Shown: positions 40,653-54,006, counted from the stretch's first letter. The stretch: 64,000 bases of DNA from Watersipora subatra (GCF_963576615.1 NC_088716.1:5766001-5830000); one strand, 5' to 3'. Notes: generated from the sequence alone by a model not told the origin. Numbers and translations: made by a program.

Positions 40653-43600
40653 ATGTACTGCACTGTATTAGCTGCCGCGTACAGTAAAATATGATAGATG
40701 AATGAGTAAAAAATGTGACTCACCTGCTACCTTATAAAGCTGCCAACCATAACATAGTTGCTGCAGGTGAACTCTGGATATTTGCAGAAAATAAAAAGTA
40801 GGTCACATATGCCATAATCTGGCAGAGCTGAGAGACATGTAATATCTGCAGTAGGAGATGTTTGCTGGTCTGATTATGACTGAGGAATGAGTCCAGAACC
40901 TCTTGACCTTAACTTAACATCACTACATGACAGACTCTATGAGTTCACTCAGGGTAGAAAGTGATAGTCTCAGGAGGCCAGAGTTATATTAAAATCACAC
41001 TGACTCAGTGTCTCTCTTCATCTACTTTATTCTTCCCAGTAAGTACAATATTAAGAAATGATAATATAAATTATAAGTTATATTTACCTGTTGCTACTCT
41101 GTTTGTCACCTGCTCTGACTGCTAACAGGATTCTTTAAAGCTTGTAGCTGATTATAATAAATTTATCCGTCTCCTGATTGGCTGAGTTGAATAAAAGTTA
41201 TTCAAACAGTGATTTATGAGGAATTTATCAGATATAGAATAAAGGAACAGGCCCTAGTTGTGACTGCAGCTTTTTGAATGGTTGGTTCTACAGCCATGAA
41301 TTGTCTGGTTGTACTTGCTGTTTAATATCTAAAGGTAGGTTTATTCGCTTGAAATGAGTAAACAGAAGCACTAGGGAAGTCAGCAAAACTATTACCACCC
41401 AGTTTGATAATAAACTTTCACGAAATATTTTTAATTTCGTATTATGAAATAAAAAATTATTTTAGTACTATTTTTAGTGAAAGAGTAGCCTCAGGCAATA
41501 TAATTGGCAACAAGGTGGCCTCAAATGCTTTCACCAGTGACATAATAGCCTCAGGCACTATAAGTAGTGGCATTGTGGCCACTGGCAGTAATGTGAGAAA
41601 TAGGATTTTTTATTGAAATAGATCTTTATATGTAGAACTTTGGTTGCCATTGTTAACTACAGTTCAGCACAAATATCCCTTATTGTTTTACTAATAGGAA
41701 CTAAGTATAATGTTGTGCATTATATTAATAACTAATCGCAAACAGTTATTATTTAATGAAAACATTTAGAGACCTGAGTATGTACATTATGTTGTTTATC
41801 CCAGTATTTCAGTCGCTTACACTCAGCTCGCAACAAGAGTGCATAACTTATAGTCACTTGCTAGCCGATGTCAATCCTAGTAATTAAGTTAGCTAGTGGC
41901 AGGTGCTAGCCAAGGTCTACTAATTAAGGCAAGTGCTTGTCAGATAAATCCCTAAATACCAATCAATCTTAATAATATCCAAACCAAGCAAACACTTCGC
42001 TTAAGGGCGGATAATAAATGTCCTTGAAGTCAAGGATGATTGAGAGCTTGAAACGCTTTTCAAAGACACATGAAGTTTTACATAGACATAAGGCTTTGTC
42101 CTTCCATTACAAAAAGGTAGTTTCTGTTTTGATAAGGTAAGCCTACTTAAATCATTAAAGTTAGGTATTTTAACTTTGCCGATTGGCCCAACTAAGGTCT
42201 TGGAGCCAAATTTATTGCTACAAAAGTTAAAATGGACAATAGACTCATCCGCTACAAAATGAAAACCAATCATTTTTTGAAGATTTCACCGCATTTAGTT
42301 AATGGTGAAATTACGATATGAAGATTCTCTGCAAAATTATCAAATTTATTTCCTAACTTCCAAGATGCGCTCTGTGTTTTGTATCATGAAAAATATGAAT
42401 TGGAGACAATCTAGTATTTTAATCCTTCTTCAAAATTGAGAAAATTGTGCTTTGAGTCATTTTTCAAATATTTAGTTTTATGACTGGTTCTCACTAAATC
42501 GCCATATGTTGGTGTTAATCCCACGAAACTTTGATCATGCTCAGTATTAACAATGTTCACACCATCAGAGACCCATCTCTGTTTACATAAGCACAGAGTC
42601 AGGTGCCATTGAATTCTGACTAGACAAAGAAATTGCTGAAATGATAAATTACTAGTCATCTAGCAACTGTCATAAAATCAAATAGAAATCAATCAATCAA
42701 TGACAGTTAATCACTACTTCCCAAGTGGTGCTCATCCAATAGGTTGTTGTGAAGACTCATTGGAAGATCCAGAAAAATGAACAGATGAAATCTCTTTTGA
42801 TGTACTCGGGTTGCCTCAGCAATACATTCATTTTACGATGGTCTTAGACAACAAATAACTGCATGATGGAAAATGCCAACATATGGCTGTATAGTGTGAA
42901 CCAGTCTTTAGCTATTTGACTCATTTAGTCTTAACTAAAACTTTTAAATAGAGACAAGAAACAGAATGCCATTAAATTTTAGAGTGAAATGTTTCAGTCA
43001 AATTCTATGTGACCTCCATTTGACTACCACTTTGATATCTTTCGATTTTTATGAACACATATTAGCAAGTGACCAGTAGAAAAAATGTTCTCAAAAAGGT
43101 GCTAATAATGATTCGGTTACATTAATAATTAAAAGTATTTTGCTGTTTCTGTCTGTATTGAGGCCCTTGTTCCAACTCCGAAGGCTTTCATTTTTATTCT
43201 TAAAACTTTGAAAGCAATGTTTTCGAGATGAATAAAAGGCTAAAAGTAGTTCCTTGTTTAAAGCGGTCTTGATACTTCGGCGTATGTGAAAAATGACATA
43301 CATCTACAATGGTATATGAATGACTAATTTTAAAGTGGTACTTTATGAGGATGCTATAGGTTTAACATTTACGCAAACTGCAAGAGGTAAAAGTTTTGCT
43401 CTGCTGAAAAAAGTGTTTGAACGCTAATATCGCATAGTTCGTTAGCGCAGAAGAACAGTTGAAGCCAGAAAAAATTGTAAAAGGCATTGCTCAGCTAGAA
43501 GCCTTGTTTCACCAAAAGCAACAATCAGAACGCAACTGGCTGAGCAAATTAGCAAATATTTTCATTCTAAAAATGTTAATTTTTGTTTCTGCAACTATTA

Positions 43601-44963
43601 GAAGTGTGTTTATGTCATTTGTGAGCCAGGCAGTCAGAATGTACAATCGTGCTAAAACCACATTTTTGAGTTATCTAAAGGCTTAAAATCAGCAAATTCT
43701 GAGGATTTTAATGCATTTTAATTTTTTTTAAATCAGTTTATTTATGAATAGGTTATGCAAGATTTAGTAGAGAAGGTCTCGTGATGAACTAAAACTGTTG
43801 TTTTGAGTTTAAGCAGAATAAAGTTGGTGATTCATGATCTGTAAATCATGATATTTGTTTACAAATCAAATTGCCATAGCAACCAACCACTTAATCTCAA
43901 CCTATATTGATGAAACCTGGCATCATTCACAATAAAACCCTGAAAAAAAAGATCATTGCATTTTTATTTCAATTCGATTGACCATTGACCTCCCAAAGGT
44001 CATGGTAAGGTTAACAATATATGTGGCTAAAAGCTCACCGTTCTGGAGATATTCATTAAAAGGGTATGCTTTGAACTGGGCACTTCACATCAAGCTATAT
44101 TGCTATGACTGCATATAATTACAGTCCAACAACTTAACAAAGAGTTGGAAGTGTATTCAGAATTGTCTACCTATACAGAAGGTCATGGTAAGGTCAACGA
44201 AAAGTGACAACAGAGGTCATCAGGATGTGGAAACTCATCTCATCCAACCCAACTCATCAAGTGACCATTCAATCTAGAGCTCTTTTATGTAGTTTAACAC
44301 TAACACAGTGTAGCACGAGTACGTTGCAGATATTTATTGTAGCGCATTAGAGAGGTTTGTTTGTTAAGCTAGTGGCAATTTGTCCCAACACAACCATATC
44401 CAATGTTTCCTTCGGTAATCCTTGATACACAGTTCTAATGAGGCCTAATTGTTCAGATGACATAAAACTAGTGGATAAATCCCTACCTTTGCACCCACGT
44501 ATTAGTTTGATGTCAACAGCTAGAATGGCAATGTTATCAGCAGTGATAGACTGATCGTTATTCTTTGTAATTTGATTTAATTTATTCCCATTATCGTTAA
44601 CAGCCACATATTACGTAAGCAGCTGTCTTTCTAAGGTTGCCTTATTATCACAATCTTCATCATCGCTTTCACTATGATCTGAGGCAGCCGGCTCGGATTC
44701 TAAGTGGAAATACTCATCTAGCATGGACTAGCCATAACTTTTGTGATGGTTTTATTTTGTTCTAGTTTGAAGCATTAAGACAAGAAATAGCCACATACAT
44801 GCACACACCGGCAGTTAGAGCCTATATTTATGATCTTGGGTTATGGAAAATTCCATAGCAACCACCGATCTGGGTACAGTTAAATGGCAATTCTGGCTTT
44901 ATGATTGGTCAAACACAAAAATAAACAAGACCATGTGAAAGAGCAGGGTTAAATGCACTACAA
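40653..44963. other. no gene recognised; 5' region of the ankyrin gene
   Basis: The first few hundred bases hold possible donors on the minus strand (GCAG|GTGAGT near 40722) that may belong to untranslated exons. The short frame at 41480-41600 repeats GCCTCAGGCA-like words. The rest (to 44963) shows only short overlapping ORFs without domains. Confidence 0.45.
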
Positions 44964-45194
44964 CAGTGTTTGTCAACCTTTTTTGAGTCAAGGCACATTT
45001 TTACATTGGAAAAATTTTGTGGCACATCACTAACCAAAAATGTTGTAAAATGACACTCTGAACAGTATATTTAATCACAATATATTTCATCAATTTATTT
45101 ATACTCAGTATGTGGGAAACCTGGGTCTGTATAGATAAACACAAAGCCGATATCCTGGCAGGAATGAAAGAAAGACAGACACGAAGGTCTTCTT

Positions 45195-45367
45195 CAACAG
45201 TCTCTCTCTGTTTTTAGTTTATATAGAAGTTAGGCTTGAAAAGCACAGCTCACACAGATATGTGGTGGAAAATGGGAGCAATGTGAAAACAGCTTTGTTG
45301 GCCAGAATGGGAAACTCTTTGGCAGCAGTCAACCAAATACTGTCCAAAGGAAGATCAGCAAATCTTA
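45195..45367 (-). pseudogene. hAT C-terminal dimerisation remnant
   Basis: The minus strand reads [20 protein letters not shown] followed by a serine-rich FSSLTSI and, after an in-frame stop, TKNRERL. This matches the end of hAT transposases where the dimerisation helix lies. Confidence 0.65.
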
Positions 45368-45619
45368 GTTTTAAACCTGATCCTGTTTCAGTTCAGTTAG
45401 TTCCTCTTGCTCTTGTAAAGTCATATCCTTTCCACCAACTGATGCTGGGCTGTATCAATGGGTCATGGGTAATGGGTCCCTAACCCAGTCAAAGTACTCA
45501 GTGGTGGCTGAAGAGAAATAAAATGACAACTTCTGCTCGAGACTTTTTAAATGTTTACATATTACCTCACACAGTGCAGCAGTGGGACTAAAACTATGGA
45601 GCTAGCTTTTAGTGCTTTC

Positions 45620-45817
45620 TCATTTACCTTTGTGGTTTTTCTCATAAAGGTTGCCTGTTTCTCTGTATTTACACGCAAGCAAGCAAACAAAATAGTCTGT
45701 AGGCTTGTTTTGAAGCAAAGAGTGTTTCATTTGGAGATGGCGTGTAAGTTTGCCCGGCACCATGGCGTTGTTAGATAGCTTCTCGCCACACACCAGGCAT
45801 AATGGAGTAGCTGTCAT
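45620..45817 (-). pseudogene. BED zinc finger remnant of the hAT transposase
   Basis: The 65-codon frame starts [20 protein letters not shown] and goes on RHLQMKH, then NKPTDYF. This is the BED finger (C-x2-C and H-x4-H) of ZBED5/FAM200-like hAT transposases, which binds the transposon ends. The frame stops soon after. Confidence 0.75.
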
Positions 45818-46460
45818 CTCATCCCTGGTGAACGTGAATCCATATGAATGATAGCTTTTACTATATTACTTTGAGCTCACCGTCTTTGCTTTCTTTTTCC
45901 CACCAATCATACTAGGGCCTTCATCCGGGTCAGAATCTTGTACAGAGACCAATTCGGAGTTTGCAGTTGTCCTTTACAAAAAATTCTCCATGACTGTCAC
46001 CACGGCCTCTCGGGTACATCAGTCAGCTGTGTGCCAAACGGATGAATATTACTGCAAAACCTGTATTTGAAGGCCACCTTTATTTGAAGGCCACCTACAT
46101 TTGAGTGACAATTTGACATTCATCACACTAGTTAGTAATCAAAGGTGCCTAACTAGGTATATTGCACTAAACGACCTCTCGCTTTTGATGAACTTTGAGT
46201 TTTGTGGGCCGATATTAAATGCATTGACCATGCATCAAACACGTGAGTAGATGCACCTAGATCATGGTGCCTGGATATTTAGCCTACTACATCAAGGCCT
46301 TAGCATTCAAATACAACACTCCTACCTCATAGGTTGCCTCAAAGCCTAAGGAACCTGTAATTAAAAAGGGACATTGGATAATTTTTCACGGCACGCCTGA
46401 GGATCTCTCACGGCACACTAGTGTGCCGCAGCACAGTGGTTGAAAATCATTGCACTATAA

Positions 46461-49400
46461 ACCACTGCTTACTAAAATAGTAACGGTGAGTCATATTATA
46501 GCGTAAAGCACGCTTACCGGCTATTGTGAACAATGCAATTACCGCACGATTGTACATTCTGACGGCCGGGGTCACATTTGTTCTTGAATAATATATATTA
46601 GCAGTATTTAATAGCTTATTATTATATAACTTATAAATTTGCAGATATACATGTATAACATATTTTTGAAAGCATCCTAGTGGTAATGTGTTTAATGGTA
46701 ATCCATAGTAACACACCTTGCAGGCATTTTAACATGGCTTACGATAGATCGATGCATATAAATCCTCTTCAGTACATCCTTACCCGCACAGCAATATTAT
46801 TCGATAGAGTTTGTGGGCACGGGTCGGCAAATGTGGTCGTTGTAAAAGGCCACGCATATGCGACTGATAGTGTCGACAATGCAACCGCATATAATGTGGT
46901 CAGCGCCAGTCTACGATCGAGTCAAGTCTTTGCTGAGCAATATATTTTTCTGTTAGGTGCTCTGTTGCATCTGGACAGCACAGCTTCTGGAAAAATAAAT
47001 CTCCATAATTAGCACATTAATTTTTTATTATTGTTTAATTTTATTATTATTAATCTATTTGGCACATGTTGCACGTCAATTAGTACCTACCTAGTATTTA
47101 ACATTACAAATTTTTGACTGTGTCTTGAGACCGGAGACCAGGTTCCTAGGCTAGGCATGTACCACGTGAAGCGACATTCAGTTTACTCAAATAAAACGAA
47201 AATTAAACTATTATCATGAATCACCAGTGAACCATGCACAAGTGCCCAATATATGGTTTAAAGCAATAAAGTCTTTACAATATGTTTTTTCATTTTATTG
47301 TTTGTTTTACGAACATATTTCACGGCTCATTCTATGTGCGGGAAGCGGTCAGACTGTTTGGGTGTCTCCTTGTTATTACTTATATTACTGGTATTACGCC
47401 ACCACCACCTCATATTTTATTGTTTGATGTTCTTTTGTCTATGTTTTTCTTGAAGCATTATGGAATGATATTGTAGTGTTTGTAGCAGCTCAGTAGATAT
47501 ATCTAAAAATAAAGACAATGCATGGGATAAACATGTTTATTTTTTTAAAACAGTCAGCTCACTGCCCTTTTAGTTCTTTGCCATATTTATAGTAATTTGT
47601 TTTAATTCACAAGCAAAGCACCCTGTAGCGAATCCCCTGGTTCGTAGTTATATTGTCACATACGGGTGATGAGGCATAGTGTATATTCTAATAAAAGTTT
47701 ATTATATATGCTTGTCAACACCGTGAAACTACAATAAAACAATAACTCGATTGTCGATAAAGGTTATTGAAAGTATGCTAATTATACAGGTAGTCATCTG
47801 CAAAGCCATTTAGAAACATATAAAATAAAACACATAAAATGAAAGATATAATATTTACCTTAATAACACATCCAGGAGATTGCTAAATAGTATGTGATTC
47901 ACCTTCTGTTTAACTCTTGATTATATGTGTATGCGATAGATATTGGTGTAATGATGAAACTTAATATAGATAAAAGAAAGTATCAGCATCAAAAAATGAG
48001 GCTTAAAAACTACATGTTGTTGGCTCAAAGGCTGACAAAACAATGACACCTAATCAAACGTATGGCACTGTAGCAAGTCAGACAGACCACACAAGACCAT
48101 TAGACCACCCAAGATCAACAGATCAACTGGCATTCGCTCTGGGCAGGAACAGTGAATCACACAGGGTGACTAGATATTGCAGTGCACTATCAAATTAGGA
48201 AATTTAACAGACAGCAGAACTTTACACACCCAGTCTCATCAAAATAAAAATAAGCTGTCCTTATATTTTCGTTCTTATTTCTAGTTGTCAGATGAAGTAC
48301 GAGTGTGGGGCCATTAATGCCAACAAGGCCACAAAGTTTAGCGCTTGTCATAAGTCATCAGTTGTGGTGGTATGCTTTGCATGGTATTTAAACATTGAAA
48401 TATTTTCTTGTTTTGCCTGTATCTCAATGTTCTCAATAACAGCTTTGGATCATGAAAACTCTACTCCATGTGGAATTGCGATATTGGTTTGCAAACAATT
48501 ATTGCAATCCCACATGGATGCATGTGGGATTCAGGTGAATGCATGTGGATACACACCTTGCACATGCTTTGCAGCACCAGGTTATCCATCAATGCGAAAT
48601 CCCAAAAGTCAAAGTTTTACTGTGTATGAGATAGCTTTATCGATACCCAATTATTGTTTTCACAGCTTTCATCTTCTGTGATTTGAAGGCACAGACAAGA
48701 ATGTCTACACTTACAAATAGAAGGGTCGAGAGATGGGCTGCGCAGATAATCAAAAAATACTATGTAGATGCACTGGAGCGTGCTGTGAGTGTAGTAACCT
48801 ATATCTTGCTCCACTTCAAGTTGTAAGACTGACATGCCAAATTTTATCAATAAAAAGTTTAGAATACTCTCAGGCTCAATTTTAGAAAAAGCTTACTTTG
48901 TTGGATGCAACTCAGGTTTTGTTTCCATTGAAAATGTCCAAAAAGATGCAGATATCAAAGTACAGTGCACCCTCGGGATGCGATGTTGAACCGTTCCAAA
49001 GTTTGTATCGTATGGTGGGCAAACTGTGTGTAGGGGTATAGAACCCATTGTTATTATTCAAAGCTAAATAAAAAATGGTAAAATTGGTCTAAAATTCTAT
49101 AAGAATGTGGTACATATTAAAAATTAGTATCAAAATAGTATGTTTACTTTAGTAACCGTTGTTACCTACAGTAGATGCATTGTATTTAGTGTATTTAGTG
49201 GTTATGATCTGCAATACTGTGAAATGCAACATCATAATATGTGTACCAAGTGCAGCATGTATGGTAAAATGTTCTTACTTTTAAAACGTACATGTAACAT
49301 AAACTTTCAGTTCAACTCAAATAGATTTAGCTTGCTAAACACATGCTTGAAACTATGAAACTAAGTTTTAGTATGTTTTTCAACTATTTTACTGAATTTC

Positions 49401-49720
49401 ATGAGATTAAATTTCAGTAGATGAAATGAATAAGACAGTAACCCGTGCAAAATAAAGTTATTTTAGTAATACCTAACATCCAAATACCTGTGAGAAATTA
49501 GGGCAAACTCTTCAACCTCAACAAGTCTAAACCAGCTCACATGTAGTGCAATGGTACATTGTTAGCTACAAAAAGACTTGCTTTTCATGCTGCTGTTGTA
49601 ATTCATGGTATGAACGAATGTATCATATAATATTATAATCTTGTTTATGGTCATTTTTAGAGGTCGCCCACACAAATGGTTGAAGCTTATCTGTTTTATG
49701 CCTGATATTTAAACCTTCAG
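46461..49720. other. no gene recognised
   Basis: ORFs of 64-129 codons occur (for example 48292-48681) but none has a domain or splice context. A block near 46930-47000 resembles 51980-52060 (GTGCTCTGTTGCAT... and GTGCCATGTTGTAT..., both leading to CAGCTTC), so these two places share an old repeat. Confidence 0.4.
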
Positions 49721-49809
49721 GTGCTTTGTCCACTATCATCGAGGAAGGATGCCGCCAGGTGGAAATTGTGTCAGCCATCAAAAAGCATTTAATGATATGA
49801 CAAGATGTA
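49721..49809 (+). CDS. candidate internal exon, unknown protein
   Basis: An 89-nt stretch between acceptor TTTAAACCTTCAG and a GTAAGT donor. One frame reads CFVHYHRGRMPPGGNCVSHQ and on; another ends at a TGA after ALSTIIEEGCRQVEIV. I cannot choose the frame or find partner exons. The donor lies at the edge of the next inverted-repeat element. Confidence 0.25.
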
Positions 49810-49810
49810 G

Positions 49811-50688
49811 TAAGTTTCAGTAAAAATTTATTTTACAGTTATTTGATACCAAAAAATTCACCATGTCTTACTCTGTTGAGTTGTAGGTGCAAAATATGTG
49901 AAAAGGTGATTACAAGCTCTTAAAAGCGAAAAAACGAACAGAAAATTGTGGCCCCACGAGACCGCCGTAGTTCGGAATCCCTTTCCGAAGCGGCTAAAAT
50001 GTGATGTAGTTGTGAAAAATTGTTTCTGTTTACACCTTCATGCAACCTTATTCATTAAAATATTTTTACAAATATACTACACACATTCAATAAAACTATG
50101 TCGATTGTTCTTACGCGTCTGTTTTATCGTCATCGTAATGCTGTCACCTTTAGCACTGATATCTTATAACTTACCGTAAAAACTCATTTATTTTTTTAGC
50201 CTTAGCTTGAAGTAGTACATATCGTTGTCTGATAATCATGACGAGCCTGTTGGTCACCTGTGATAATCGAAAAGATCTGCAAAAAATATTTGCGAAGTAT
50301 TGGGTCACATGATCAGATTATGACTTGCCAATTAGACCAGGCCAAAACCAAACTGTACAGTAGCGATCATCTATATTTGATACGGGGTCTTTGGTAAAAC
50401 CCGAAGTGTTTGTCATAAACTAGTACTACGATAAGATTTACATTGAGCTTTGTATTGGCCTTTCAATGCACGTGAGAACATACCTGACAAGACGATAACC
50501 AAATTTCGTGGCTACATTATCGAAGTAAAGAGATTCTAATCTACGGCAGCTTTTCGTTTTTGAGCTTTTAAGAGCTTGTAATCACATTTCTACATACTTG
50601 GCACTTACAATACAACAGAGTAAGACATGGTAAATCTTTTGATATCAAATAACTGTAATTTGAATTTAGTTCCAAGTCAACCTTTAAA
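49811..50688. mobile_element. inverted-repeat MITE family B, long copy
   Basis: Left arm (from about 49811) and right arm (to about 50688) are inverted copies for roughly 150 bp, sharing TTACAGTTATTTGATAYCAA, ACCATGTCTTACTCTGTTG and GATTACAAGCTCTTAAAAGC. The middle of about 570 bp codes for nothing I recognise. A short member of the family is at 51264-51447. Confidence 0.7.
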
Positions 50689-51263
50689 GAAGGGTCGCAA
50701 AAGATTCTGTGTATAGTTTTTCTGTTAATGGTATCCTTGCTTGATGACAAATGCGGCCTTGCGCAAGTTGGCTCACTATATAGCTCGACGCTGCTTATGA
50801 CGTTATATGATGATGATATAACTAACATTCACTGTGAACATAAATATCAGATGTAATACCTCACCATCCAATGATGAGATAAAGCTGACTTAATCTAACA
50901 GAATTTTAACGCTCAGAGATGGTGAGAAGTGCTGCAGGATTGAGCACTCAGAAAAAAACTAAAGTTGAAGTAGGCTCTCCCCTCAACGTCAGCAGGCCAA
51001 AGTCTATACTAGATCAGCTGTTGAGGCTCCCACCAAAAATACCACAAACATACTTCACAGACCTTAGAGCCAATTTTTAGCTGACCATCCCTGGAAAATT
51101 ATTTCAGTTTTTACAAACACAAAAAAAACAAAAAAAGAAACACAGATATAATAAAATAAAGACAGAAATATTTTATGTTTTCTTTAGTTTGGGATTTTAA
51201 TGCAAAAATTTGCAGACCGAGTCAAGATATTGGGTCAAGGAAAAAAAGGTTGGAACCCTTAAT

Positions 51264-51447
51264 TTTGACTTGCACTAAAATTCCCATTACAGTTGCTTGG
51301 TATCAAAAGATTCACCATGTCTTACTCTGTTGTGTTGTAGGTGCCAAATATGTGGAAATGTGAGTACAAGCTTTTAAATCTCTATGGCATCAAAAGGTGA
51401 GCTTTTTGATGCCATATAACTGTAATGTGAATTTTGTTGCAAGTCAA
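51264..51447. mobile_element. inverted-repeat MITE family B, short copy
   Basis: Starts TTGACTTGCACTAAAATTCC and ends with the inverted form GTTGCAAGTCAA; arms are about 44 bp. The left arm continues with the same ACCATGTCTTACTCTGTTG block as 49811-50688. A perfect 13-bp hairpin (TATGGCATCAAAA, 51383-51395 with 51404-51416) lies within the right part. Confidence 0.65.
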
Positions 51448-52562
51448 TATTTAAGCGTAAAACAGAAGAATGAAGGAGAGAAGGACAGGCTCAGAGCTCA
51501 GACAATAAATACATAATTTTTAGTTTACAAAACTGAGTTAACTTGTGTGATACTGTTGCCTATAATTCAAGTAGGCAATATTGCATTTGGAATAAATAGC
51601 CCAGCATTTATTGAATAGAAACACTTTGGCAGCTATTATCGGTAAACTCAGGAGGGGGCAATGCTTCAACTTTTTCCCAATGTAATATATGTGCTATAAA
51701 TTATAACCACAAATAGTGTCAACCAAGAGTAGGCAGCATAACCAATATATCTTTTCATCACCAAATCAATTGCTCTCCTAAGTGTACTTACACCTCGTAC
51801 TGTTAAAATACCACCCCATATCGCAGTTCATACGCTCAAAACGGTCGATCGATGCATGTGGCTTATCAATGAAGTCGGTCGTGCTTCATGGGCGCCTGAT
51901 CTTGTCAATGGGTGTTCTACGACGCATACAGTTGTATTGTCCCTAACGATTTTGCAGCCAGTGGAAATGTGTTTTTACCTCTATGTATATGCTGAACCGC
52001 GAGTTTTTTGTTAAGTGCCATGTTGTATTCAAACCGCTCAGCTTCCGGAGGGATAAACGTTTATTTTTTTTGTGATAACTCTTCAGCAATAAAAGCTTAA
52101 ACATACTGCTACGCTAGACAACTAAACTACTAGGTTTTATAGATTTTGGCTCATGAAAATACTCAAAGAACTAGTGGAGTCTGGTCATGTCAAGAGAAAC
52201 AGAATGAAAAAAAGTATGTACGGTACCATTTTTTGTACGTGACTATAAACTTTTATCTTTTAATATTATTTACTATCATTATATTTAATATAATAAATAA
52301 CTTTATTGTAGTTAAAGTTCGTTTATTCAATCTTGACTTATAATAATGAATAGGGTTTTACTTAGTAACCTTGGGTAAATAATACACTACACGTTGGTTC
52401 AACTAGGCCCATTGCTGGCTTTATAATTTTAAGCATGTATTGTGAACTATCACACGGTCGAAAGGTTTGAACGTGGTGCGGTTTCATTAATATGCCATGT
52501 GTACCATTATTATGAGTTTCAGGATTCTTGCTTAGCTGTTAACATGCATTGTATGTTTCCAG
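51448..52562. other. no gene recognised
   Basis: A possible upstream exon ends at a GTATGT donor near 52213 (open frame from an ATG near 52154, MKILKELVESGHVKRNRMKK), but its phase does not fit the exon at 52563, so it is not called. Confidence 0.3.
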
Positions 52563-52670
52563 AAAAAGAGGCAGAGTAAGAGCAAAAAAGTCCAGGAGAG
52601 TCTCCATAAATTGAAGAATGCAATTGACACCAGTAGAAAAACAGCAACCACTTTTCCTGATGAGAGCTGA
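52563..52670 (+). CDS. candidate terminal exon, basic protein end
   Basis: After a good acceptor (TTGTATGTTTCCAG) 35 codons stay open to TGA 52668-52670: a lysine/arginine-rich start (KKRQSKSKKVQESLHKLKNA) and an end TTFPDES. AATAAA follows at 52693-52698. Another frame is also open for 16-17 codons. Partner exons were not found; the gene is unrecognised. Confidence 0.35.
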   Translation, partial: KKRQSKSKKVQESLHKLKNAIDTSRKTATTFPDES

Positions 52671-52699
52671 AGCAAAGGAAATACTATCAAAAAATAAAT

Positions 52700-53820
52700 A
52701 GGATGTTGTGTGCTTTCTATTCTTGTTTGTATTTGTGAACTACCATAATTATTGATTCTCATATTATAAATACTTCAGCTTGTAATATGGAGACTAGAGA
52801 TTGCAGTGGAGGTGATGGTATAGCGGACCCGTGCTGCATAGGTATTAAAAGTCCAGCACACATACCGCAGAGATTATCAGAATCAAGTGAATCGATTGGT
52901 TGCAAGCTCAATTAACCATACCCTTATACCCATTTAGCAAAACCTAAACAAGGTGGCTGTGCCATTGAATCATTGCACTCACATAATCATGAGACTGGTC
53001 AAGGTCAATCGAATCAAATGCTGCCTACTGCTCAAATGGAATATCTTGAAAAAAAGAGGTTACCCAAGATTACCTGTATTAAAATAGGCTACCCTAGGTT
53101 AGCTGTACTAGCATAGGCTACCCTTTCTGATGGCCTCCTTATATATGAGGTCGTAATCAACCAAAGGGACAGAGTAGACTTGAAACACAAGCATTTTATA
53201 GAAAAACACTGTTACAGTGGCAGCAGGGGTAGATTTAGTCATCGATTTGCAGTTTGCTCTGTTTTTAAAATATGGCTGACAGCACCAAGCAGCAGCACCA
53301 TTATTGTAACCAGTGCACATAACAGTAGATGCTTGAAATCATATGAAACAATAGTTTAAACCTAAGTTTACAATTATAAGAGTTTAGACAAGATTAAATT
53401 ACAAGGCTAATTACATAGGTAATTAGCCGGGGCGCGGGATATGACACGCCTCCAATTTATTATCACTGAAACACTAAATTTTACCCTCTGAAAACCCACT
53501 TCAAAACGTAGCTAGGGTTACTTAACCACAACAATTTCACTTCTTCATTCTTTACTTTGTTGGTGACTTCTATATACTAGGAGTTTTCCTTTCCTAGATT
53601 TTAAAAAAGCAAACTCAAAACTTATATATAATATAATTGGTAAAGCCGCGCTTTTTGAATAATGATTCATATTTTAACTAGTATTAAAATTTAGACTTGT
53701 TTGCTAGTTTTGAATGATATTAAAGTCCTCTAGTTGGTTGCATACTCACTCGCCACTACTTGACAAGCAAGAAGTAGGAAAAAAATGACCTCTACTCCAC
53801 CCTTCTCCATATTTATTCAG
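52700..53820. other. no feature recognised
   Basis: Only chance ORFs. CTACCCTAGGTTAGCTGTA-like words repeat two or three times near 53060-53120. Confidence 0.45.
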
Positions 53821-53821
53821 C

Positions 53822-54006
53822 TTTTCCTTAGCTTTGTCAATTAGCTGAAAAGCTTATTGGCAAAACTAAGGAAAGCTTTCTTAGCTATTGAAAAAGCTTT
53901 CCCATAACTTTGTCAATTAGCTGAAAAGCTTATTGACAAAGCTAAGGAAAGCTTTCTTAGCCATTGAGAAAGCTGTTTCTTAGCTTTCTCAATAAGCTGA
54001 AAAAGC
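53822..54006. repeat. palindromic tandem repeat, 76-bp period
   Basis: CTTTGTCAATTAGCTGAAAAG starts at 53832 and 53908. Each unit is itself an inverted repeat (CTTTGTCAA ... TTGACAAAG; CTTTCC/TTAG ... CTAAGGAAAG), so the region can form several hairpins. A third partial copy ends at 54006. Confidence 0.8.

Larger units (their letters stand above)
44964..46452 (-). mobile_element. internally deleted hAT transposon (Charlie/ZBED type)
   Basis: Ends CAGTGTTTGTCAACC and, reversed, CAATGATTTTCAACC are the hAT-type TIRs; both continue into the GGCAC-rich subterminal sequence common in this group. The flanks CACTACAA (44956-44963) and CACTATAA (46453-46460) are an 8-bp duplication with one mismatch. 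On the minus strand it keeps a BED finger and a C-terminal hAT dimerisation remnant, while the catalytic middle is missing. It is 1489 bp and cannot be autonomous. Confidence 0.85.

Noticed and set aside
43440-43686. 75-codon ORF sharing AVRMYNRA with the reverse strand at about 46520-46560
   Set aside because: The shared word is only about 25 bp and may be a chance or fragmentary repeat; no domain supports a gene.
48292-48681. 129-codon cysteine-containing ORF
   Set aside because: No signal peptide, domain or splice context, and part of it comes from a short internal repeat of GCATGTGGGAT-like words.
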